Assembly: GCF_000315625.1 (NCBI RefSeq) | Contig: NW_005434593.1 | Location: 104,254 to 168,253, forward strand | Direction of reading: 5' to 3' | Source of the DNA: Guillardia theta CCMP2712 | Lineage: Eukaryota; Cryptophyceae; Pyrenomonadales; Geminigeraceae | Length of the DNA: 64,000 nt | Part shown: piece after piece, positions 13,233 to 25,155 of the stretch | How positions within the stretch are numbered: the first letter of the stretch is position 1 | Layout of the letters: each line of letters starts with the position of its first letter | The notes under the pieces: generated by a model | The model's database searches: none | The model's input: the letters and a program-made list of their open reading frames with translations, nothing else | Told to the model about the DNA's origin: nothing | Position numbers and translations under genes: made by a program

Positions 13233-16200
13233 ATGCCTCGATGGGCACCCCGCATGATGCAGCTGAAGATGCTCATTATCGTTGTGATCTGGTTTGCTTC
13301 TGCAGCTGCTGCGGAGTCTGATGAGATCTTGTCGCGGGCAGAGTCCTCTGATTCGCAGTCAATCCATGATGCACCTGCCAACCGCATGATGGAGATTCGC
13401 GATAGAATCGCTCGTGATTCCCAAGACTCTAAGAAACATGTTCATGCACTGTCCAAGCAACGCTCTCTTGATAGATCAGCTTCGCTGTCATCAGCAAGAC
13501 CACGCTCAAGATTGAACTCAGCTCAGGTTTCACATGCACAGGTCAGTGAGCTTTCTCTCCTCGACAACTCTCAGGTGAGCCTCGCGTGTATTGCCGCAAG
13601 TGCGAGTAACTTTGAAATGTTTGGCCCGACAGGCTCCGGGAGATGACATGGAGCGTCTTGGAGATTCTCTCCCAAGCATCGTGTATGGCGGCAGGAAGTA
13701 CGCCACACTCGACGGAGCTTACTATCAATCACAGAGGACTGATACCAGCCAAGACTGCCAGACAAGAGCCATGCGCCTCCCAAAGAGCTGGGCTGTAGCT
13801 CCTGACGATCAGACTTCGAGAGATGTCATCGGCATGTATACGTGGGGCACGACCTCCATGGTCGTCAACAGCGGGAACAGCTATCCCACCAACTGCATGT
13901 ATTGCTCCTACTCGCACAACAATCTGGAGCAAAGCAGCGATGGCTTGTACTGGCCCCAGTACTGCAACTCCCGAATTTTGATTGTTTACGTCGGATGTCC
14001 TCCAGGTCAGACTCGGGAGTTCTGCTCCAGCATGTTCCGCGATTCTGCAGAGTCAAAACCCGCAGCAGCTCACTTCTACGGGCCGACCAATTCATCCATA
14101 CTGAACACGACTTATCTCAAGCCAGATCCAACGTCAGGAAGAAACTGGAGCTACATCCTCCCGCCGACTTCGGTCGACGACAGCAGCTGGCTGGTGCCGA
14201 ACCTTGGGTTTCCCTTCTGCATCTTTGGAGGCAACCAGCAGACATCTGTGTTCGTCTCCTCCAACAGCTTCATCACCTTCGGAGGAGGTTCGTCGGCCTA
14301 CAGCTCACTCTCAGCTACGAATCCTTGGTATCCCACGCTGTTTGTCGGAGCTGGAGACACTTCAGCCCAGCTCATCGTCGGCAGTCCGATCAGGGAGGAC
14401 AACATGGACGCCTATGTGATCAGGTTCGAGGGGACTTCGTCGACCTCTGGTCAACCAGGAAATCCGAATCTTATCTTTGAGGTCACTTTCTTTGCCAACA
14501 ACACCCTGCGTGTGGCTGTGGGCAGACAGGACATTTATTTCTCAACCATGTACATGATGAGCGATGGAATGGGAACTACCTTAACGACTTTTGATCCTCG
14601 TGTTGGTCAACCTGTGCTGATAGTCTCTGGCGTCCCGTCTTCTAACATCCTGATCAATCTGCCATGTGTCACCTGCAGCAACATCACCATTCCTGAGCAC
14701 GCGTTGTACTCTCCGCTCCCCTCAGGAGCGCCAGAAACATGCAGTTGGATCTGTGAGCCTGGATTCTACCTGCAGGATGGCACCTGCATTGAGTGCACCG
14801 GCAAGCCTATGAACGCAACCTATGCAAATGATCAGTGCGGCTGGCTGTGCGACGTCGGGTTCTACAAATCAGGCAGCATGTGCTGGCCCTGTCTGAACCG
14901 GCCAGCCAACGCTGTCTTCGTATCAGCAGGACAGCAGCTGGGATCTGACTCCTGCGCCTGGCAGGAGGTTGCCCAGGAGTCAGGCTATGTGTTCTCGACC
15001 CTTGGAGGATACGGACCATACTCGCAGTACTCCACATGGGGCTGTCTCTCTGACAACGCCGAGTACCTCCCCTTGCCGGCAAGCTGGGTGGTGGCACCCG
15101 ATGATGAGCTCAGCATCAATGTCACCGCCAAGTACGACTGGGGAGCCCTCCGACTTGTGCTGGACAGTGGCTCCAGCTACTACACGAACAGCATACTGAA
15201 CGACATATCAGGTCCATCTTGGTACTGGGACATGATGTACTACTGGAGTACTCCAGGCAACCGTGATTACTACCAAAATGCTTTGACGACGTATGATGGA
15301 GTTTACTATCGGTCAACCGACTGTGATGCTCGAGTTCTCATCCGGGCCCCCATGTGTGCTGCTGGTTACCAACCGGCTGATCCCGAGGGGTTGAAGGAAT
15401 CTGCCAACATGTCGCAGTGTGTTCCTTGTTCGAACGAAATTCCAGCAGGTGCCGAGTACGTGCTCTCACCTTACGCTCAGCAGCTGAGCAGTTGCGGATG
15501 GAGCTGCAAGGTCGGCTACTATCCGACTGGTTCAACGTGTTCTCAGTGTGCAGGCAAGCCTTCCTTGGCTGTTTATACAGGAGCTGGGCTGCAGAGCAAG
15601 CCAGACAGCTGCTCATGGAGCTGCTTGCCTGGGTATCATAAAGTAGACGGATGGAGCTGTGAGACTTGTACTGACGCCCTTCCCTCAAACGCTCACTGGG
15701 AAGGCTCGGACTGCGCATGGGCCTGTGACTTCGGGTACCGACTGAACTCAAGCAATGTCTGCGAAGACATCTCGATTTACCTCGACGGGCAGCGATACGC
15801 TAGCTTGGACGGGCGCGGACCTCACGACTCCTCCCTGTGTGTCTGGAATGGAGCAAGAGAAATCCCTGCAGGATGGCTGCTAGCTCCTGACACCAGCGCG
15901 AGCGTTGCTGTCGCCTCCCAGTACACGTGGGGATCTAACTTGGTGGTCCTGGCCGATGGAAAGGCATGGAACTCGATGTACGGCAGCTACTGCTGTTCTT
16001 CTCAGCTGCATAATTACCAAGACAAATTTTTCTCCACTGAAAGCTGCAGCACTGTCCTCGTGGTAGCTGAAGACTGTCTTGCCGGTTATCATAGGGATCC
16101 AAACAACCTCACTCAATGTGTTGCTTGCAGTAACTACAAACCCGCCCATGCCTTCTACAACAGCAGTGGATTCCCTGCTTCTAAGAACAATTGTAAATGG

Positions 16201-19200
16201 CAGTGTGATGTTGGATACTATCCGGATGCTTCTGTGACTACTTGTATCCCCTGCTCCTCTGCTCCTCAAAACTCAATCTACACGAGCAGCAACGGTGACT
16301 GTGCCTGGACATGTCGTGCTGGCTTCTATCTCCAAGACACGTCATGCAAAGCATGCAGAACGATTCTGCCAGACTTCGCCTACTTCATCGCAGGTGCTGA
16401 TAATTCTCAGACGTGTCAGTGGGCATGTCGTTTCGGATATATGCAGGTCGGAGGAAGATGCGTGGGACTAGAGTATTCTGGCAGATACTATGCCACACTT
16501 AGCGGCCGAGGCCCTAACGATCCGTATACGTGCGAGAACAACCCGTACATGGCGATACCCCAGGGCTGGGAGCTAGCGCCCAACACACAAGACAGTCAGT
16601 ATGTGACTTGGCTCTACCCGTGGGGATCCAACGCCTTGTTTCTCGCTGACGGCACCGAGTGGTGCACAGCAAGAAACAGTCAAACGAGTCCAAGTAGATG
16701 CTGGTGGAGCTCAATGGTATCTTACAACGGCATGTACAAGAGCAACGGGTGTGACCAGGCTATTCTGTTGCGCTCCATCGATTGTGCCTCGGGATACAGT
16801 CAGAGCGGCTCCAGCTGTGTGCCCTGCAGCAACTCCATCCCTGCAAATGCTTCATACGGAGCTCTAGAGCAGGTGGGCGGAACAACCTCGTTCTCATCGT
16901 GCGGCTACACCTGCGACGCAGGTTTCTACATGCAGGGAGGCACCTGCGTCCATTGCAACCAACTTGTTTTGCCAGCAAATGCCGAATACGTGCGACTAAC
17001 TATCAGGGCGAGCAGCCAGTATGAATGTCAGTGGCGATGCATGGCAGGCTACTACCTCAAGGCCGGGCAGTGCGTCGCGTGCGAGGAGGTGAAGCCTGTG
17101 CGGGCTCACTGGCTGGTCGAGGGGACGAACGGGACGATGTGCGGGTGGGCGTGCGACTTCGGGTCCTACTCGTCCGCAGACGGAGACTGTCGTCCGCTAC
17201 AGGCCTACGGAAGGTACTACGCGGCCCTCGACGGCTCCTCACCGTACAGCTACAGCGGGGGTTGTGACGGAAACGAGCTGAGAGCAATACCTGCTGGCTG
17301 GCAGATCGCTCCTAACACCATGGAGAGTCAGATGACCGTGTGGATGCACGGCTGGGATAACTGCCTCCTCATGCTCGCAGACGGCTCCAGCTGGCAGACT
17401 TCAAGCTGTTGGCAGCAGACGTCATCACCTCAGTCGCAATGCTGCTACTCGCTCATCTCGTACGACGGCATGTACAGGTCGTCGTACGGCTGCAGCGGGT
17501 CGGTTCTGCTTGTGTCGGAGTCCTGTGCGGCGGGCTACTACTTCCACAACGGCACCAACTGCAGCAGCTGCGCTAACCCGATCCCCCCTCACGCCGTGTA
17601 TGCCCAGCAGCTTGACCCCAGCAGGTACAGCGACAGCGTCTGTCCGTGGGAGTGCGAGCCTGGCTACGTGCGACGAGGCGAGGCGTGCGAGGCGTGCGGG
17701 ACGGCACCGGGCAACGCAGAGTACGTGTCGTACGGGCCGGGGGGGCTGAACGGGTCATGGACGGAGTGCGGGTGGCGATGCATGGCAGGCTACTACCTCA
17801 AGGCCGGGCAGTGCGTCGCGTGCGAGGAGGTGAAGCCTGTGCGGGCTCACTGGCTGGTCGAGGGGACGAACGGGACGATGTGCGGGTGGGCGTGCGACTT
17901 CGGGTCCTACTCGTCCGCAGACGGAGACTGTCGTCCGCTACAGGCCTACGGAAGGTACTACGCGGCCCTCGACGGCTCCTCACCGTACAGCTACAGCGGG
18001 GGTTGTGACGGAAACGAGCTGAGAGCAATACCTGCTGGCTGGCAGATCGCTCCTAACACCATGGAGAGTCAGATGACCGTGTGGATGCACGGCTGGGATA
18101 ACTGCCTCCTCATGCTCGCAGACGGCTCCAGCTGGCAGACTTCAAGCTGTTGGCAGCAGACGTCATCACCTCAGTCGCAATGCTGCTACTCGCTCATCTC
18201 GTACGACGGCATGTACAGGTCGTCGTACGGCTGCAGCGGGTCGGTTCTGCTTGTGTCGGAGTCCTGTGCGGCGGGCTACTACTTCCACAACGGCACCAAC
18301 TGCAGCAGCTGCGCTAACCCGATCCCCCCTCACGCCGTGTATGCCCAGCAGCTTGACCCCAGCAGGTACAGCGACAGCGTCTGTCCGTGGGAGTGCGAGC
18401 CTGGCTACGTGCGACGAGGCGAGGCGTGCGAGGCGTGCGGGACGGCACCGGGCAACGCAGAGTACGTGTCGTACGGGCCGGGGGGGCTGAACGGGTCATG
18501 GACGGAGTGCGGGTGGCGATGCATGGCAGGCTACTACCTCAAGGCCGGGCAGTGCGTCGCGTGCGAGGAGGTGAAGCCTGTGCGGGCTCACTGGCTGGTC
18601 GAGGGGACGAACGGGACGATGTGCGGGTGGGCGTGCGACTTTGGGAGCTTTCAACGGATCTCTCAAGGGCCCAACAACAAGCCGGTCGTGAGCTGTGAGA
18701 TGTTTCAGTACGGCAATAGATACTATGCAACGTTGTACAGTCACTCTCCCGAGGATACGCGGCAGTGCACAAGTGACATGAGGTTTCGTAGCATCCCTGC
18801 CGGCTTCATGATAGCCCCCAACACCATGGACAGTGAAATGGTCACGGCAACACAGCGCTGGGGTGTTTGTCGCTTGCAGCTCTCAGATGGTTCTCTCTGG
18901 CAGACGTCCAATTGCGCCTGCTGTAACTCTCCCTCCTTCTACATGAATAGCCTCCTCATCTCCCGGGGAGACCAGTACCGAGCTTGGGACTCTTGCAGTG
19001 ATATCCTTCTTGTCTCCTTGTTCTGCTCCCCTGGTTTCTACCTTTCAGGTTCTTCCTGCGTCTCCTGCACAAATCCTATTCCTGCAAACGCCAGCTATGC
19101 TGCAGCTTCCAACCCTGGGCAGTACGCTGACAGCAAGTGTCCCTGGCAGTGCGACGCTGGATTCTATCAGAGCTCTGAGTGGATGGTTTGTCTTCCCTGC

Positions 19201-21428
19201 ACTAACTCGATCCCCAAGTTTGCCTTCTACTCCACCGCGGGCCTCGTGGATCAGCCTGAGTCCTGCCAATGGGCCTGTGCCAACAACCTCAGTTATGGCG
19301 CTGGCTGCAACGTCAGCAGATCTCACGACCTCGAGCACGAGGTCAGTTACAAGGGAAGAGTCTTCGCGTCCTTCGACGACGTCGCACCCACGTCTTTGAA
19401 TCGTTCCTGCCAACGTGACGGCTCCATGCTTCAGCAGCCTCCGTTGGGCTGGGTGGTGGCTCCGTGGAGCGAAGACGCTGTGAGAGTCATCGCGTCATAC
19501 CCGTGGGGAGCTCGAGGGATGGTGCTGGCAGACAGCGTTGCTTACCAGACGGGCAGGATGTACGAGGACTACATGGGCTACTACACGCCTGGGACTGTGG
19601 TGTCTGACTATGCCATGTATCGCAGCGGCAACTCATACGCTCTCATGTACTGCGACAATCAGTTCTGGGCCTTGAGGATCCTTCTCGTCCGCCTAGACTG
19701 CGCTGAGGGCTATCAGGGCAGGGGGGATCAGAACTGCACGCCATGCTCCCAGCTCCTGCCTGCCAACGCCGTGGCTTCCTCCGGGCCAAATGGATGTGGG
19801 TGGACCTGTCAGGCAGGATACTTCAAGTCTTACGACGCTTGCTCTGCGTGCAATCCCAGGTATCCAAAGCCTGAGAATGCCGTCTACGTGGAATCAGATG
19901 ACGCAAGTGGTGTGGTATGCCCGTGGCGGTGCGGCCTCGGTCACTACCGCAGCTACGGCAGCTGTCTTCCATGCATGAACAAGCCTAACATGGCTTACTT
20001 CCTCAGCAGCAGCTCCGAAGAGTGCTCGTGGCGTTGTCAGCCCGGCTACTACAGGTTGGGGATGCAGTGTCTGCCTTGTTCGAACCCTCTCTCTGCTGAG
20101 GACGGAGTCATCCTCCGACCAGGATCTGTTCTGTGCAATGTGACTTCATCCTGCAGTGCCAGCAGCTGGCAGGGGAGCTCGTACCAGTGCGGATGGATCT
20201 ATGCGGTGACCTCGGAGAGCGGGGACGAGTACGCTGTGCTTGTTGACAACATGACGACCCCGTGGGATCCCCTGCAAGGCCCAATCTCAACTCCCAATCA
20301 GATGCTTCAGTGCGGCATGGTCCAGCTTCCAGCGGGCTGGCAAGTAGCCCCCAACGACACGGACGCGGCTGGAGTAGTTACTCGCTATCCCTGGGGCCTC
20401 CGCAGGCTGGTGGTGGCGGACGGGACAGTCTACTCGACCTTCAACGATGATTCCATGGTTCCGGGAAGCATTTCCCAGCTCTCTGGCTTGACCAAGTCCA
20501 TCAGGACTGACGCCGAGCTGTACTCGCTGTCACCAGGTGTAAACTGCCATGACACGCGTATCCTCATCAAGAAGATCCGCTGCAACCCCGGCGAGTACAT
20601 CTCAGGATCCTCCTGTCGGACCTGCTCGAACCCCGTGTGCAGGAGCGGAGAGCATGCTCTGCCTTGCAGCGAGTTCCAAGACAGCGTCTGCAGCTCAGCT
20701 GTCCAGCCATGCAGAGGCAAGTGCAACTGTCAGCTCTACCAGGCAGCAACAGGCTCGATGAGTGATGGGTCAGCCATGTCCAGCCTGTACGACGACGGGA
20801 GCAGCTGCAGGTGGCTCATACAGCCCGCTGGAGCGAGCTCCATCAAGATCGACTTCACCTCCTTCGCGCTCGAGGCTGGGTATGACTTTGTCACTGTGAA
20901 CCAGTGCATCGGGCTCGCAGCTCCCAACCTCGAGTGCATCGGCAGCACGGAGCTGGTGAAGCTCACGGGGACCCCCGAGCTCGGCAGCCTCACCTACACC
21001 TCCAGCTACGGCATCATCGAGATTGTCTTCCAGACCGACGAGAGCGTTGCCTACCAGGGCTTCACGATGACGTGGACGGCAAACATCTCGAGCAACGCAC
21101 TCTCTCGGTACTGGTTCGTCAAGAGCCAGTACCTTGACTGTCGGATGCAGCATAGTTGGCAGGACATCGTCGAGGGCCTTTCGGTCCAAAACAAGACGTT
21201 TGCGATGGGAGGCCTCGGGGAGCTGATGATCAGGGGGGAGCTCGAGGTCTGGGTGTGTACCCTTGCTGATGCTTGCTCGCTGCCTGGAGATGCCTTCTGT
21301 TACATTTACGACGAGCAGCGAGAGGTCTTCGTGCCATGGTAAGCTGCTACTACCTGCCTGCCTGCCTGCCGCCCTCTGACTCTCTTGTACGCAGGGACAA
21401 GAACAGCAACCTGAAGCTTGTAGAATAG
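13233..21428 (+). CDS. Very large secreted modular Cys-rich protein with C-terminal CUB domain
   Basis: Three exons, 13233-13574, 13633-21338 and 21395-21428, join in phase to 2694 codons (2693 aa). The first exon carries a signal peptide (MLIIVVIWFASAAAAES core) and a Ser/Arg-rich stretch. The 7.7-kb second exon alternates two units. Unit A, seen nine times, has the pattern YA.LDG...C...IPAGW..APNT..S......WG...L.LADG....Y.GMYRS..C...LL. Unit B is Cys-rich (C.W.C..GYY....C..C), like the ephrin-receptor/TNFR-type GCC2-GCC3 class. A nidogen-like non-repeat segment lies near residues 280-420. Near the C-terminus, RGKCNCQLYQAATGSMSDGS begins a CUB domain. Many N-glycosylation sites (NGT, NCS, NNT) occur. 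No transmembrane segment was seen, so it is probably cell-surface or extracellular matrix. Confidence 0.85.
17031..18640 (+). repeat. 741-bp in-frame tandem duplication (2 full copies plus 128 bp of a third)
   Basis: Copies begin at 17031, 17772 and 18513 with GTGGCGATGCATGGCAGG. The first two appear identical over all 741 bases (247 codons). The third stays identical for about 128 bases before diverging at GCGACTT. Each unit encodes one Cys-rich unit, one complete nine-fold-type module and the next Cys-rich unit of the secreted protein. Confidence 0.95.
20710..21090 (+). other. CUB domain of the large secreted protein
   Basis: Encodes the CUB pattern: a first Cys pair around RGKCNC, then SSLYDDGSSCRWLI, IKIDFTSFALEAGYDFVTV (the typical F.LE..YD.V.V core) and a final IEIVFQTDESVAYQGFTMTW strand pair. 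CUB domains bind proteins or calcium outside the cell in animals; they are less common in algae. Confidence 0.8.
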
Positions 21429-22366
21429 AAGCGCGAAGAAGAATTCCATGGCAACAGTGATACGCAATAGATTGTCTGTCTCTCAGATTTAGTACATAAA
21501 CCTTAACAGACGAATATACTATCTTCTCACGAGTCTCCTTCAACTTGCAACATCCCTGGTTGTATGAACCTCTTTGAGTTGCAACCTTGTCTCTCTGTTG
21601 ACTGCGACTATCTCCTGCCTCTTTCAGCTTTACGGAGAACTGTATCTGTGCTCGTTGTGTGAAGGAATGTGAAGCAGAATGAACTTGATCCCGATGTTCA
21701 AGTTAGAACTGCTGAATGTTACAGATATGTGCCTTTCTTTTTTTATCTGTAAAAGAGTTTTTTTTAAAATCAAAATCGTAGAAGGCATGGCAGCTGCTCT
21801 ACCATGCTGCTGCTGCTGCTCCTGCTGCTGCTCCTCCTCCTTCTTTAGTTTCTTTCAAATAATCCTCCTGCTCCTCCTCCTCCTTCTTTAGTTTCCTTCA
21901 AATGCTGCTCCTGCTCCTGTTCCTGCATCTTCCTCTTCTCCTGCTCCATCTTCCTTTCTCTATCTGGCGTCTCTTCTCTGTCTATATGTCGTGGGCTACA
22001 TCTCATGTCCCTTCCCTGGGTTCTTCATGTCATCTTGTCTTATCCCGTACACCATCTTCTGCTCTACACTGCACCAGCCCTTCAAACCTCAATCTCATCA
22101 GCACCTCATACCCCCAAGTCTACTTGCTATCCTCTCCTATTGAGATAGAGTAGAGATAGAGCCTATCAAAGATGACGAGGGCAGGATTCGCATCTCAACT
22201 TCTAGATAGCTTGTACACAAATCAGTTCCCCCCCCTCAATCTCCATCCTTCTGCTCAACCTGCTGTGTGTAACACATCCTGTTGTGCTAACGTGTATCTC
22301 GATGCTGTGTCCTGTTTGCACCTTTATTGCGTGCTTCCTGACATTTCTAACTCAGGTGTATCGGAC
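21429..22366. other. Intergenic with CTG/CTCCTG low-complexity sequence
   Basis: From about 21800 to 21965 there are CTG, CTC and CTCCTG runs. The rest is T-rich unique sequence. No supported exon, although the acceptor before the next gene at about 22353 implies an upstream untranslated exon could sit here. Confidence 0.5.
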
Positions 22367-23287
22367 ATGCCGGCTCGGACTCACCAGCCAGTTTCTCGGG
22401 CTGCAGCAGATGATAGGGAAGAAGAAGGATACATCCTGACGGCAAACTGGGGAAACATCTTTATCACTCTCTCTCTCCTCCCCATTGCTATGTTTGCCAT
22501 CCTGAATCCAATCTCTGTCTTCTTCCTAGTCTTCTGGTCGATCACAGCAACTTTTGTCTCCTTCGCGCCTAAGTTCTGCTATTTCCTCCTCCTCGAGTGG
22601 GCGATCTTACGAGGCCGAGGCTCCAAGTTCTTCGATGCCAACCACACCAAGCGCATCCGCGGAGTCTTCCCCTCCCTGTCGATGGACCTTGCGTGGCTGG
22701 AAGCCTTCACGACCGAGATGACCAACAGGATCGGTGGAGGAGACATAGTAGCGAGCGCTGCACTCAAGGAGGTCGCGCTAGCTCGCAAGAAGTACTCGGA
22801 GCGCGTGCTGACATGGGAGGAGATGCTGGAGCGGTTGCTCAGGTTCCCGTGGTTCCTCTTCCAAAGATTCCGGGAGCACGTGGAGAGCTGCTTCAACATC
22901 GCTTCTCACACTGTCCTCAAGTTCATCGCCTTGAGGATCATTGTGAAGTTGTACAGCAAACATCCCGTGAGCCAGCGCGGCAGGTGAGGATGAGGTATCA
23001 TGTAGGAGCGAAGAGAATGTCAGTGAATATAACCAGAGCAAATAAATCAATTATGTTGGATTTTGTGATGTTGACACAAGTCAGTGCAAGTGGTGGAGAT
23101 CGAGCAAGACGTCAACCAGCAGTTAGACATGCAGTTTGCCTCTCTGCTCCGCCTCCTCCTCCGCCTCACGAGACGCGCCGTCAACCCAACGCAGGATTCA
23201 TGGAATTCTATCGTAACAAGACCCACTAGTCCCTCTAGTACCCCTGGTAATATGCCTTGCGGGGAGAGTCGTTGGACCAGGGGGTAA
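22367..23287 (+). CDS. Membrane protein of unknown family
   Basis: An ATG at 22367 (MPARTHQPVSR) follows an acceptor ctaactcag at about 22353. Residues 25-85 hold two adjacent hydrophobic stretches (IFITLSLLPIAMFAILNP and FFLVFWSITATFVSFAPKF), followed by an amphipathic, charged region to about 22951. The simplest join is from HP|gtgagc (about 22969) to acaag|TCAGTG (about 23082), phase 0, giving a C-terminus that begins SVQVVEIEQDVNQQLDMQF and stops at 23285-23287. That would overlap the convergent gene by 53 bases; an alternative acceptor gives a stop at 23229. No family recognised. Confidence 0.5.
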
Positions 23288-24285
23288 ACCTTGGGTCCAA
23301 GATAGCGTCCATGCTCTCGTGGACTCCCGTGTACTGGGAGGTGTGAGGGGTGCTGAACTTGCGAGCGAACTTGGCGTTCTCCCTCTCAATCTGCTTCTGT
23401 CTCATCGCAAGAGCCTGTCCTCCCAGCAAGTCATGACAAGTTATATTTGGACACTCTCTATCTCACCTGGGGAGTGTTGGCCTTCCTGATGTTGTTGATC
23501 GCCACTCGGTCCTCCCAGGAGTTCACCCTGCTCCATGGCGCAAAGTATCCCATGTTCTGCATAATCTGCGAGCCCATCACCGATTCGAGGAAGCAAATCG
23601 AGGAAGTGGTGGAACGATTCTCATCCCACGTCCGGGAGAAATAAAGGGAGAGGAGACGATGGATCAAGCATAAAGGAACGTGGAGATAGGAGAGTGTAGA
23701 AGGAGGTGACGGAGCAGGAAGCAATCGAATCATGAGTAGACAACAAGGACGAGAGTCTTTACCCTTGCATACTGCTGAGGAAGCGTAAGCTTGTCCTCAT
23801 GCTTCTTAGCGGCGCCCTCGCGCATCATCTGAGTCATGGGACGCGCTGCTGCTGGCTGGGAGCTCCTCTGCCAGAAGAAATCAATATCGGGATGCTACCT
23901 CCCAACTCAACCAAGGACACGTTCACATCAAGTAATGATAACACCGTTGTTCAGAATTCACTCACGACATCACGACCGGCGTTCGAAAAAATCTCAGCCA
24001 TAACATCGACAAGAGACAACAACATGGATAGACAAGGAGAAGAAAGATCATCCTCCCATGGTCCTCCTCACTCCATCTTACCAGGACGTTGATTACTCCG
24101 AGGTTGTCCTTTGGGAACTCAACCTCCTCGATCCTCCCCTGAGTTCTTCCATGAAGGAAGACAACAGCCAAGATGGCAACTGCCGCAAGGACGAAGACAG
24201 ACAGGAGGGGGAGGGAAGGAAGGGTCTTCCTCGTCCTCGTCCTCTCCTCCTCCACCTTCGCCTCCATCGACCCGTACCCAACCAT
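23235..24285 (-). CDS. Small single-pass membrane protein
   Basis: Exons about 24285-24085, 23870-23767, 23575-23470 and 23421-23235. The N-terminus (MVGYGSMEAKVEEERTRTRK) is followed by one transmembrane helix, LPLLSVFVLAAVAILAVVFL. The hydrophilic remainder includes IMQNMGYFAPWSRVNSWEDR and a conserved-looking end, PRFTPWSNDSPRKAYYQGY. About 170 residues in all. The order basic head, single helix, soluble Trp/Tyr-rich domain is typical of small organelle-membrane proteins, but no family is recognised. Convergent with the preceding gene. Confidence 0.6.
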
Positions 24286-24299
24286 ATTATTGCGCGCGG

Positions 24300-25155
24300 C
24301 TCTTCGTCACAAGGCTCTTTCCTCATAGGTTACCACCCTACCTTTTTCCCTTTAATTTACCTCCTACCCCTCATTTCTACTATCATTCCCACCCCTACCA
24401 ATCACCAGAGTCGTGGCTCATAACCGTTGTGAGAAAAATCGGCGACGCGGCCGAGTGACTCGGAGACCCGCCGCCGCCGGACTCCGGGAGGCCGCCGCCC
24501 GGCCGGCCCGACCCAGGCTGGCTGAGGCCCGAGGACTACATCATGATACGTGATCCGAGTGATCGGAAGGGAGAGGGAGAGGACTCTAGGAAAACTTTTT
24601 ACTCAAAGTTAAGTTAAAATCAGTACGAGGACAATCAGGAGACCAATTTGCCTGCTGTCCCCGGCACACTAGGAAAACCTTCACTCGAAATTAATTTGGA
24701 GGACAATCACTGAGGAGCATCAGGAGAGTAGAGGATGCCAGTCAGAGGCTCGACTCCGATCCGATCATCACCGGCGGCGCTGAGCTACTCTTGAATACGA
24801 GTCCGGGTGACGGCCCGGGCGGCTCAGCGCCTCAGCCTGGGGGGCGCCGGTTGATGATGATTTGACCTTTTTTTATCGGAATGCTGGACAGTGGCAAGGG
24901 AGGAGGATGGAACTGAGGTTGTGAACTGAGGGGGAAGGGGAGATGGAGGAAAGCCTCGGAGATGAAGAAATGTAAGAAGAAACTTACTGACCATTCCGGC
25001 TAGTAGAACGGCGATGATTCCGCGCGGCAGCCTACTGAAGCCCAAAAGAAGGAGGGAGTGAGCAGGACGAGCGCGGAGTTTCCACCGCATGGCAATTTTC
25101 TTACGGGTGAAGCAAAATCTCGACCTCCTCGACATTGAGCTGAACCTCGTACGTT
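24300..25155. other. Intergenic; C-run island and GC-rich dispersed element
   Basis: 24330-24415 is a C-run island (ACCCCTACC-type). 24460-24540 is very GC-rich with GGCCGGCCCG. 24590-24720 holds the dispersed repeat and a second, related line (CTAGGAAAACCTTCACTCGAAATTAATTTGGAGGACAAT). On the minus strand near 25010-25140 short open pieces (YEVQLNVEEVEILLHP then LPRGIIAVLLAGM) fit a splice join in phase, but no start codon could be placed, so no gene is called. Confidence 0.45.
24602..24635 (+). repeat. Dispersed repeat, copy 2
   Basis: Matches 10556-10590 with a single-base deletion. About 55 bases further on a weaker copy (GGAAAACCTTCACTCGAAATTAATTTGGAGGACAATCAC) repeats the same layout, suggesting a decayed element with internal repeats. 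Confidence 0.75.

Noticed and set aside
11592-13257. Three frames of about 500 codons crossing the large gap
   Set aside because: Most codons are N; the ends are TCTCC satellite.
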